This document shows positions 11,960 through 21,000 of a stretch of 39,830 nucleotides of DNA, piece by piece (position 1 is the stretch's first letter; each line of letters begins with the position of its first letter). Location of the stretch: NCBI GenBank assembly GCA_002270565.1, contig NQMI01000238.1, forward strand, positions 1 to 39,830, in the 5' to 3' direction. The notes beneath the pieces are model-generated. The model saw only the letters and a program-made list of their open reading frames with translations, was not told the origin of the DNA and ran no database searches. Position numbers and translations under genes: made by a program. This DNA is from Stenocarpella maydis. Taxonomy: Eukaryota; Ascomycota; Sordariomycetes; Diaporthales; Diaporthaceae.

Positions 11960-12367
11960 TCAGGAAGTAGCCAGGTACCAGGAAGTGGCCAGCTGATTTT
12001 CTATGTAAAGAATGTCTATATACACCCTGCTAAAACCCTTAAACTAAGCCTAAATTAAATGCAAATTTTAGGGTAGCTTAAGCTTTATATACTTTAGTTA
12101 TCTATTCTTTTGCAGGAATTTCAGATTCTATTTATATAAGCTATATTAAAAAAATGAAATTATAAGGGTCTAAAATTAAATTTCTTAAATAATTAAACTA
12201 AAATATTTCTAAAATTCTTAAAAGAAAACTAATTTAGTTTACTACTAAGGGGACCGTATTAGTAATTAGATTAACTTTGCAATATTTACTAACTTCCATT
12301 AACCCTAGCACCTACCTAAGGCTAAGGTACTAATAAAAGTTAGTATTAATTAATGCTAACTATACTT
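11960..12367 (+). repeat. Long inverted repeat, left arm
   Basis: The reverse complement of this arm aligns with 14738-15000 over several blocks in order: TATAGTTAG.., TTATTAGT.CCTTAGCC.TAGGTA.GTGCTA.GGTTAAT, AGTTAGTAAATATT.., and at the far end TCTATA.ACATT.TTTA.ATAG followed by GGTACCT..CTTCCT. Differences are mostly C/T and G/A, as from RIP. The left arm has roughly 140 bp that the right arm lacks. Outer ends are uncertain. Confidence 0.65.
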
Positions 12368-12699
12368 AATTGTTTAATTCTAATTGATTTTACTAATTTA
12401 GAAGTATTAGTAAGGCTATATTACTAATTTAAATAAGCTAACCTTTAGTAGAAATATCATACTTTATATTAATTAATACTAACTTTACTCTTAAAATCTT
12501 AATCTATTATAAATTATTAATATATATACATATTTACACTAATTAGTACTAATTAAACTAGATTTATTATAATATAATTAGAATGTAATCTATTGAGCCC
12601 TTCTTTCTCTTTCTTATATATTTTCATACTATATCTAGCCTGACTATAGTTACTATAATATTATTTACTTTATCCATTATAAACTACCTCTATTGAAAA

Positions 12700-12835
12700 G
12701 TACCGGGTGAGGCCTCTTAATGTGTATTTAATAAAGTAAAAAGAACTGAATTCTTTTAACTATCCACTGGCCTAAGGAGCTAGTAGGGTAGTCTATATAT
12801 AGGCGTATAATTAAGATTACTAGTTTAATCCCCTA
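12700..12835 (+). repeat. Diverged direct repeat, copy 1
   Basis: The stretch GAGGCCTCTTAATGTGTATTT.. through GGAGCTAGTAGGGTAGTC.. to GATTACTAGTTTAATCCCCTA matches 13662-13730 plus 14201-14278 almost base for base apart from transitions. The second copy is split by a solo LTR, so this copy shows the empty site. Confidence 0.75.
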
Positions 12836-13661
12836 TTTAAATACTAGTACTTTTTTAAACTTGAAAGTTTTTATAATTCCTGATTATATTTTAGTATTAC
12901 CCCCTTTCCTTACCTCTTAAAATACCTCTTTTTGTTTTTACTAACTAGGCGAATACTATAGTAGTAAGCATATGATTAATCTTATAAATACCTTATTTAT
13001 AAAGAAATTACCTTATATATTAATGTACTTTTAAATTAATTTATATACAATTCTCTTCCCTTTAGCTAGAATAAATATAAAGCTAATTAATATATATTAC
13101 TTATCTTTCTTAAAGTATATTATAACCTTTATTATATATATCCCTATAGTATTAAATTACTTAATAAGTCTTATATATAAGTGGTTTAGGAAGTTATTAT
13201 TTAAGGAGGTTAAATTTATACCTAAACTTATATTTAAGCTTAAATTTAGGGTTAAAGGGTATAATAAAGATAGCCTAGCTAGAAGGGTTGCCTTATATAA
13301 GAGTATATTTAGTAGCTTTATTATAGTATATATTTAAGATTTCATATAACTGGTTTATATAATTAGAAAAGAGAGTATTTTAGTAACTTTATTATGGTAT
13401 ATATAAGTCCTTTTCCTTTATATTTATAATTAATATTTTTTATAATGGAAGGCTTATTTAATATTATTATTATAAATAAGTAAACCTTCTCTATATAGAA
13501 GTTAATAATGCTATATGAGGGGAAGGCCTATTAGTAATACCATTATAATAAGGGGACCTCCTTTATATGGAAGATATATAACTTATTCTTAGTATATTTA
13601 TATAAATGTCTCTTCTTTATAGTTAATTTATATTCTAGTAGATATTAATTAATGTTGGAAG

Positions 13662-14278
13662 GTACTAAGTAAGGCCTCTTAATATATATTTAATGAAGTA
13701 AAAAGGACTGAATTCTCTTAACTACCTACTTGTAATGATCAGAGGGCTTCCGAGTTCGTTAAACCTGAAAGATCAAGGGTTTATGTTCGGAATACGTTGT
13801 TAGGCGGTTTGTTGAGCAATATTGTTGGCTGACAATGATCACTAGCTGTGAGGCTATCCAGTTGGTGAGACTGAATACTTAGATTGACGACTGAAGAGTC
13901 TGCTCTATGAAAGCTATCTACTGTGGTGATGACCATGTCCTGTATATATGTTCCGACTCTTCAGTGGCTCGCAGGCTCACATACCGAGCCATCGAGCCAT
14001 GGTGCGAGGATCGATGCTTCATCCTGCGGGCGGGCTCGCATGGCTCGCAATCGAGCGTTGCGAGCCAGACCCTAACCCTTGGTGGGGCTGGTCTTCACTG
14101 ACCCGTCAGGTGTTTGGCTGGCTTGGGGATTACCCCGCCGAGGTCAGGGGTGCTTTCTACGGTAGTCAGCTGCCAACGCCGGGTGGTTCATAACACTACT
14201 AGCTTAAAGGGCTAGTAGGATAGTCTAGATATAGGTATATAATCAAGGTTACTAGTTTGATTCTCTATTTAGATAAAC
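13662..14278 (+). repeat. Diverged direct repeat, copy 2, split by solo LTR
   Basis: Left part 13662-13730 and right part 14201-14278 together correspond to 12700-12835. The interruption is exactly the 465-bp LTR plus one 5-bp target duplication. The pair of copies, 0.9 kb apart in the same orientation, could be terminal repeats of a small dead element, but I could not find its ends. Confidence 0.7.
13731..14195. mobile_element. Solo LTR (family C) with TSD CTACT
   Basis: A 465-bp GC-balanced insert begins TGTAATGATC and ends GGTTCATAACA, so it has TG..CA ends with a short imperfect terminal inverted repeat (TGTAATGA against TGTTATGA). It is flanked by the direct repeat CTACT at 13726-13730 and 14196-14200, and it interrupts a repeat whose empty counterpart is at about 12765. 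No other copy is in the window. Lack of RIP signature shows it arrived after the surrounding block had decayed, or that it is low-copy. A small open frame inside is not supported as a gene. Orientation is undetermined. Confidence 0.85.
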
Positions 14279-14737
14279 TCCTTAATATTACTATTAATTT
14301 TACTAACTAGTTACTTCTCTTTTTCCTTTTCTTTAATTATAGTAGCCTTCTTAAGAATATAAACATAATCTTTTTTAAAAAATAATAAGTTTATTTATTA
14401 TTACTTATATACCCTTTATTATCTAGTTAATACCTATTATAATTAATATGGGGAAGGTACTCTTATATATAAAAATCCTATATTTAATAAAATTTAATTA
14501 TTTAATAATTTATTAAGTATTAAAGAGTATTTAAACTCGCATTATTAGGGTAAGGTAGAGATAAATAGCACNATATATATATATATATGTAGATTAATAT
14601 AATAATAATAGAAAACTTAAAGATATAACTAATATTAAAAAAAACTATTCTACTGAAATCTTGATATTTACAGACCTACTTATATCCATCCTAACTTCTT
14701 GAAATTAATAAATTCAATTAGAAATAAATAACGAAGT

Positions 14738-15000
14738 ATAGTTAGTACTTATTTGTATTAATCTTTATTAGTTACTTAGCCCTAGGTAAGTGCTAAGGTT
14801 AATAAAAGTTAGTAAATATTATAAAATTAATCTACTTATTAGTAAACCACGTTATAGCTTATTTATATACTTATAATTAAACCTTGAAATTTTTATTTAT
14901 TTTATATTTAGTTCAAGTATTTTAGTAAGATATCTATAAACATTTTTTATATAGGAAAGTAGGGTACCTACTTCCTAAACCTAGCTACTTTTTACTACTT
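14738..15000 (-). repeat. Long inverted repeat, right arm
   Basis: This arm is the reverse-complement partner of 11960-12367, about 2.4 kb away, and is more strongly AT-shifted. It ends near AGTAGGGTACCTACTTCCTA. Similarity beyond 15000 fades into generic AT-rich sequence. Confidence 0.65.
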
Positions 15001-16084
15001 TATACTATTATTAATTTAAAAGTAATTTATTTTAATTAAGTTTTAATAAAGTAATATATAAAATATTGTTTCTTAAAAATACTATTTATTATATTATATA
15101 AAATACAATAAATTATTTTAATTATAATAATAAACTAAATAAATATTAAGTTAATTATTTTTTATTTATTATTTGTAAATATATAAAAAATTCCATTTTT
15201 TAATATTAGGTAAGATATATAATACTATAAGAGAAATGTATAAAATATAAAGCTTTAAGTCTTACTTAAAAGTATAAAATTTTAAATAATACTTAATTTA
15301 GCTAGGAAAAAATAAGAAAAGAAAGCTTTTAATAAAATTAAATTTAAAAAAGCTAAGGGCCTTTAAAGCTCATAAGTAATTTGTATTTTAGCTAGACCTA
15401 CCTTAGCCGTTAGCATAATATAGTTAAAATATATAGAGTATATAAGAGTTAAATATATTAAAATATTAATAATTATAGTTATTATAAGAATAATAGTCTA
15501 CTTATACCTAGAGGGCATTATATTAGGGCGCTAACTATTGAGCACTTAATGGCCTATGCGCCAGACTAGTGTTATTAATAGTGACCCTAGGCACCTATAG
15601 CTAAATCTTAAGGGGGTTGTAACTTTGCTATAACTCTCTCCTTAATACTATAGCTAATAAATTAATTAACTATTAACCTTATGTATTATGATATATGACC
15701 CAGCCTACGGTTGTAATACTTTGTTTAGTAAGGAATTTAAGTATTTATTATAAGCTAATATAGTATGCTTTTAGTAGTTAGTAGGGCTGAGGGGATTATT
15801 AAAATTGTTAGCAGATATATACCAAAAAGCACGTGGGGGCAAGGGACCCCTACGCCTTGGCAAGGCACAAGGGTTGACTATATTCTGCATCTCTCTGTAG
15901 TATTTCCTAATCAAACGATGGATCCACTGTTGAGTGCATGTGCCGCAGCGCTCGAGGCGCCATTGCATTCTGGGCGGCAAAACTCGAGAGACCCCCTCTT
16001 CTAATTGAGAAGGGCCTTGGTCCCGAGTGTCGAACGATTACATAGCCTGGTACATTTCCCAAGAGTGCCAACGAAACCGCTGAA

Positions 16085-16711
16085 ATGCAAACCCCAGCCT
16101 ACATGCAATCTGTCGCGGCCTGCGGTCTCATGGTCAGTGCAGTGGCATGCCTGGCCCCGTACGCTGGCACCGACTGGGCGAGCGTCCGGTGCCCTCAAGA
16201 TCCCGAGTCCACCTTGCCCACGCCGACGTACGGAGACGCGGACGCGGTCTTCACCGTGTGTGCCGAGCAGCTCATCCACGCCTCGCGCGAGCTCGTGTAC
16301 GAGACCCTGATTGACTTCAGCCACTACTACGAGTGGAACAGCTTCACCGTCGCCGTGGAGGTGCCGCCGGGCGTCAGGACGCCCGAGGGCGTGTACGTCG
16401 GCATGCCGATGACCTTGACCACCTCGGGGATCGTGCCCTTCTTCAACACCACGAGCGCGGAGGTTGTTACCGTGCTGGACGAGGACCTGCCCACGTGGAG
16501 GAGCAACGTCACCTTCCTCGGGGCGCTTGTCACTGCGGAACATCCCAACATCCTCGTGGAACAAGAGGGTGGCGTCACGAGGCTCGTGTCGTACGAGACG
16601 TACTACAAGAACCCGCTTATTCCGCTGCTGCTGGTCACCAGGCCGAGGCTGCAGGGCCTGTTCGAGCAGCAGGCGAAAGACCTGAAGGCGTACGTCGAGT
16701 CTCTGGGCTGA
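16085..16711 (+). CDS. Putative secreted SRPBCC/START-like fold protein
   Basis: A single uninterrupted frame of 208 residues, GC-rich at third positions. The N-terminus (MQTPAYMQSVAACGLMVSAVACLA) looks like a signal peptide; Met7 is an alternative start. From about residue 57 the protein resembles the polyketide-cyclase/START superfamily: IHASRELVYETLIDFSHYYEWNSF is the typical first helix and strand, then alternating strands (MPMTLTTSGIVPFF, AEVVTVLDEDLPTWRSNVTF), then a long C-terminal helix (RPRLQGLFEQQAKDLKAYVESL). Such folds bind small hydrophobic ligands; this subgroup has no function known to me. It lies just right of the AT-rich block and is convergent with the THN-reductase gene. 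Fold assignment is by pattern only, and secretion is inferred. Confidence 0.72.
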   Translation: MQTPAYMQSVAACGLMVSAVACLAPYAGTDWASVRCPQDPESTLPTPTYGDADAVFTVCAEQLIHASRELVYETLIDFSHYYEWNSFTVAVEVPPGVRTPEGVYVGMPMTLTTSGIVPFFNTTSAEVVTVLDEDLPTWRSNVTFLGALVTAEHPNILVEQEGGVTRLVSYETYYKNPLIPLLLVTRPRLQGLFEQQAKDLKAYVESLG

Positions 16712-16878
16712 GGAGCGAAACCTCGAATGGGTTGTGAATGCCGGGCAGGCTGTTGGGGAGGGCTCTTGGGAATGGTGATATGTGCTGGCTTGGCAACTTG
16801 GTCTAAAATACCTAGGTACACGTATACTGCAGCCAAATGAGACTCCCCAAAAAAAGCGAAAAATAAATAAATAAATTA

Positions 16879-17157
16879 TAAAAAAAAAAAAAAAATCCAA
16901 TTGCGCACTGAGGTGCTATATAATCCTCAACGCCTGCCGGGTGCGAACATCCAACTGCTGTGTCCGATCTCAATCACATCAGAACCGACAAGACCCAAGC
17001 TGAAATGCGTGTATCCCATCCCACCCGTGGCTTTGATTTACATGCACGCGGCGCCGTCAATGCCGATAACCTTGCCGTTGATCCACTCGCCATCCTGCGA
17101 GGCGAGGAAGCAGACGACGCGGGCGATGTCGATGGGGAGGCCAACGCGGTGCAGCGG
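16879..17157. repeat. Exact copy of the reductase 3' region, likely assembly artefact
   Basis: Positions 16896-17157 repeat 17175-17436 without a difference that I can see (262 bp, offset 279), each preceded by a run of 15-17 A. The copy stops at the two N bases 17158-17159, and after them the second copy starts again from its poly-A. This is what two overlapping contigs look like when joined without merging. It contains the last about 120 nt of the reductase coding sequence and its 3' flank, which would not be a real second gene. Confidence 0.85.
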
Positions 17158-17316
17158 NNAAAAAAAAAAAAAAATCCAATTGCGCACTGAGGTGCTATAT
17201 AATCCTCAACGCCTGCCGGGTGCGAACATCCAACTGCTGTGTCCGATCTCAATCACATCAGAACCGACAAGACCCAAGCTGAAATGCGTGTATCCCATCC
17301 CACCCGTGGCTTTGAT

Positions 17317-18630
17317 TTACATGCACGCGGCGCCGTCAATGCCGATAACCTTGCCGTTGATCCACTCGCCATCCTGCGAGGCGAGGAAGCAGACGACGCG
17401 GGCGATGTCGATGGGGAGGCCAACGCGGTGCAGCGGTGACCAGCCGGCAGCGTACTCGTCGACAGAGTCATCGTCGAGGATGGTGCCGCCGGGGATGTAC
17501 TCCCTGCAGACGGCGTGGTACATGTCGGTCTTGATGCCGCCGGGGGCGACGGCGTTGACGGTGATCTTCTTGTCGCCAAAGTCGATGGCCATGCAGCGCA
17601 CAAAGGTCTCGATGGTGCCCTTGGACCCGGAGTAGACGGCGTGCTTGGGGACGGCCTTGGCCTGGCCGGTGATGGAGCCCATGAGGATGAGGCGGCCGCC
17701 CTCCTCGAGGTTCCTGTAGGCCTCGCGGGCGACGAAGAACTGGCCCCTGGTGTTGACGGCGAAGACGCGGTCGAACTCCTCCGGGGTGACGTCCTTGACG
17801 TGGCCAAAGGAGACGACGCCGCTGTTGGAGCACACGATGTGCAGGCGGCCCCAGGCCTGCTTGGCCTGCTCGAACAGCCGGACGATCTGGTCGACGTCCG
17901 ACACGTTGGCCTTGATGGCCACGGCGTCGGAGCCGTTCTCCTTGATGGCGGCCACGACCTCCTCGGCCGACTCGCTGCTGTTGGCGTAGTTGACGATGAC
18001 CTTTGCCCCGCGGCGGCCCAGCTCGAGGGCCATCTCACGGCCGATGCCGCGACCTGGGGGGGGGGTGGTTATGTCAGCATCCTCCCGTGTCCTGTCTGCT
18101 TCCTCACCCGTGCTGATCCGTGTCTATCAATATTCCAAACATGTGCCAAGGGAACGGGCCGATGATGCTAGCCAACGGCGGCCGGTGTGGAGAGAGAGAG
18201 GCCGGTCCGGGCGGGGCTGCGCAGGGGGCGGGCACCCAGGCCCCGGCCGGACTTCCCCACCCGACGTCCGGACGCGGTCTTGGAGGCGTTGGGCCGAACT
18301 CACGCCCATGTATGGGAGCAATATTGGGCACAGCCGCGGGAGCAACGTCCAGGACGGGGGTGGTAGATCGGATGGAGGACTTGGGCCCAAGGCCCTGGGG
18401 TTCGCTCGGCATGTGTCCAACTCACCAGCACCGGTCACCAGCGCAACCTTGCCCTCGAGGGAGGCAGATGCCAGCCCCAGGGGGCCGGGGATAGCATTGT
18501 ATTTGCCCTTCTTAGCCGGGGCGGGTCCGTCTTGCACCTCCTTGGTTATCGAGTGCTTTCCATTCTCGACCTTTACGCCGTTTGGTGCGTTGATAGGAAG
18601 GGGGGTTTGTTCTGTCAGTCCGGGTGCCAT
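17317..18630 (-). CDS. Tetrahydroxynaphthalene reductase-type SDR
   Basis: Two minus-strand exons (18630-18426 and 18053-17317) join in frame to give 313 residues. It is a classical short-chain dehydrogenase: nucleotide motif TGAGRGIG at 66-73, SNSG at about 144-147, Ser195 in GSITG, and Tyr209..Lys213 in YSGSK. Segments such as [31 protein letters not shown] and [19 protein letters not shown] are characteristic of fungal 1,3,6,8-tetrahydroxynaphthalene reductase, which reduces T4HN to scytalone in DHN-melanin synthesis with NADPH; versicolorin reductase (Ver-1/StcU) is a close relative. The N-terminus is about 31 residues longer than the Magnaporthe enzyme as I remember it. A start at Met 18657 is possible but less likely. 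One residue seems missing in [11 protein letters not shown], and GIDGAACM has Ala for the usual second Gly. No other melanin gene is in view. Confidence 0.94.
18054..18425 (-). other. Unusually long intron of the THN-reductase gene
   Basis: The 372-bp intron has donor GTGAGT at 18425 and acceptor at 18054, where the AG is preceded by ten C (plus strand G10, 18056-18065). It splits the glycine-rich cofactor motif after GAG. If it were retained, translation would run on in the exon-1 frame to a stop at 18127, giving a short protein without the catalytic Tyr-Lys. Confidence 0.85.
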
Positions 18631-18809
18631 TTTGGTGAGGTTCTGCTGTCTGCTCAAGCCGAGGGTCTGGTCTTGCCGGGGGCGGGGGCGAGGTTTCAGT
18701 AATCAAGGTGCGAGTATAACAAGGGCTCTCTCTCTGGGCATCCAAGTCAGAGGCTGAAGAGCTGAATGGGGCTGGTGTTCATCCTAGGACCTGAGGGATA
18801 CGAGGTGAC

Positions 18810-18832
18810 GGGTGGGATATATATATCCACCC
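18810..18832 (-). promoter_or_regulatory. TATA element within a short palindrome
   Basis: ATATATATAT (18817-18826) is enclosed by GGGTGG and CCACCC arms, about 190 bp upstream of the reductase start codon. It is a reasonable core promoter candidate for the minus-strand gene. The palindrome could also be coincidental. Confidence 0.4.
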
Positions 18833-21000
18833 ATCCCATCGACATTGTCATCCGCAGGCCCAGGCCCAAGGTACACGGCACCGACGGACATTGTTGGAGA
18901 TACCGGTGCATGCGCACACACTAGTTTTGGCAGCGCCCAGCTGCTCTCGGTCGCCGTGCGGTCTCACCAGGGGCTTCAGATCCGCAATACGGGGGCTCGG
19001 AATTACACTGGGCTCTGACGACGCTCGCCGCTGGCTGCTTGCGTTGCTTGCGTCGCTTGCGTCTGTTCGCCTGGGCTAATGTCTCGCCGGTCCCATGTTC
19101 TATCTAGGGTTTCGAAATCCTGCTCGTGGTGGGAGCGACCATTCATTCGCCCGAGAGAGTGCCCCGGGGTCCCGGACCCAGCGCTCAGGCAATGTCCGTC
19201 ACCGACCTGGCCCAGCCCCGGTATCAAGCTCCCGCCCGTCGGCCCAAGTCCGTACTATTGATAAGTCCATACTATTGATGAGTCCTCGCCTGCTGGCTCC
19301 CCGCCACGGCTCTTTTCTTTTCCAAAACACATGGCGCCGCTCAGGGGCAGCGAGGTCTTGTTAGTTCATGATACGCCTGCCTGATCCGGCCCAGGGTTTT
19401 GGAGAGGTCCGGTGCGCGTGGCCAAGACTGCGCGCACGCTCAGCCGCCTGCTTGGTTCATCCCTCCCCACCTATGACGATTGTTAATAGTTTGCCGGGCC
19501 AAAAATAACCAAACCAGCCCATGGCATGTCTCCGTTGGTATGTTGTCTCGCAGCACCTTTCAGCTAATAAAGCGCATGCGTCGTGCTCTGTCTCTGCCCG
19601 ACTCCTTGCCACATGCCTGAGGCCCTAGTGTTCATATACCATCATTGTAATCGGGCGCACAGCCACCTTTGTCGTCCAGTTCATCCTCAACTAGGATGAA
19701 GCTACATTACTTGGATATTGGTTTAACCGGCATAGTCTTGCTGTTTTCAACACAGACACAATTTTACTGGTAATTACAAATTTCACTGCTTGAACCGCGG
19801 ACAAATGCCTCGAATACGCAGACTAACTAACTAGCCTGCACGAGATACATCCCTTGCTCCCCACACTGCACTCTGGGAGTGCATCTTCATGGTCCGCCCG
19901 CAGGTATACGGCAGCGAAACGGGAGCGTTTGGATTTCCTAAAAACCAAAGGCCTGCAACCATGTGTCCTGCCAAGAATTCGCAGCGGCAGATATCTACGG
20001 GTATCAAGGCCCCCCTGCATGTTGACATAGGGCTAATAATCCGAGACCAGGGAGTAGCGCGCAGCAATGTCGTGGTAGCAATCGCATCGTGAGGGCGCAA
20101 ATTCGAGCACTTGGCAGGCCCAGATATCGATTGCATTTGGGGATCCGCCGCCTCGCTCGCCGCATGTGTGATTTCGGAGTTGAGAACTGATGTCACGGCA
20201 GTCGAGTACGATGCTAATGTTCTGCCGTGTTCAATTGCCAAGTCCCGGTGAGCTAAGCTCCTACATGCGGGTGGGCGGCAAGGTGAAGATCTCCGCAGTC
20301 CACTACATACCCAGCCGCAGGGGGGGGGGGGAAGACCGAAGAGTAAATTGCGACCGGATTGAAAACGAAACCAACTACATGCCAAGGTACTGATGCCAGC
20401 CATTGCTGGTTATAAAGTGGCCGTTTCAACACAAAGACTCGCCATGGATTGCATGCAGTAGTCTCAGAAGACGACATGGGAGAACTGTCGAGAGACGGGA
20501 TGAGCCGGCCGATAGAGATGCGGTGTAGGACTAGGAAAAGGGCCCTTGATTGCAGCATGCCCAAGTATTAGACACTGGATTGATCTAACCAACTTTGAAA
20601 TTCAACAGAGGTTTGATATACGCCCTTCCTAATGGTCAATTCTTGCGCGGTTCATTATCCAGATTGATGCCGAGCCATCAAACGATACCCTCTGGGTGAG
20701 TCAGTTGCCTCTAGCACCTCCTTCTCCGTGGCCCCGGGTGCTCGCATTGGCTGTGTAATCAGGACCAGGAGGACATGCTAAATTGTGGGTTGCAATGTAA
20801 TCCGGTCATTTGTGATATACTCGCCTTGTAATAATCACATCCCACGACAGTGGACTGTGTTATTTGAACCAACGCAACAATTGTGTGCTGGGAATGGCAA
20901 GGGCCCCGCCATGGTGTTGATTAGTATCCCTTCAAGGCGTGTGGAAGACAATTCAAATTTGAAGTTTCGCGCTGTAATACACAATGTGAATAGCACATAG
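18833..21000. other. Long intergenic region, no supported gene
   Basis: Balanced composition but no frame with recognisable domains. The longest, a 190-codon minus-strand frame at 19831-20403, has irregular composition and no motif. A G12 run lies at 20320-20331. The left end should contain the reductase promoter; the right end precedes a pseudogene and may include its lost 5' part. Confidence 0.5.

Larger units (their letters stand above)
11700..15780. repeat. AT-rich RIP-affected block
   Basis: About 4 kb of extremely AT-rich, TpA-rich DNA without a believable coding frame. The only GC-balanced part is the solo LTR at 13731-14195. Inside I recognise long inverted repeats (about 11960-12367 and 14738-15000) and a diverged direct repeat (about 12700-12835 and 13662-14278). 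The rest, including 15001-15780, holds nothing I can identify; a single N sits at 14572 beside an (AT)n run. Confidence 0.85.

Noticed and set aside
16001..16900. 299-codon minus-strand open frame opposite the SRPBCC gene
   Set aside because: It starts in a poly-A/AT stretch giving repeated Phe and is Arg-rich low-complexity; it is the antisense shadow of a GC-rich gene.
16960..17157. A second, truncated THN-reductase paralogue
   Set aside because: The sequence is an exact copy ending at NN, better explained as overlapping contig ends.
17253..18038. 261-codon minus-strand frame overlapping the reductase
   Set aside because: Composition is almost only Ser, Pro, Arg, Ala and Thr; it is the shifted frame of the true SDR exon.
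19831..20403. 190-codon minus-strand frame in the long intergenic region
   Set aside because: No motif, no codon bias like the neighbours and a G12 run within; not supported as a gene.
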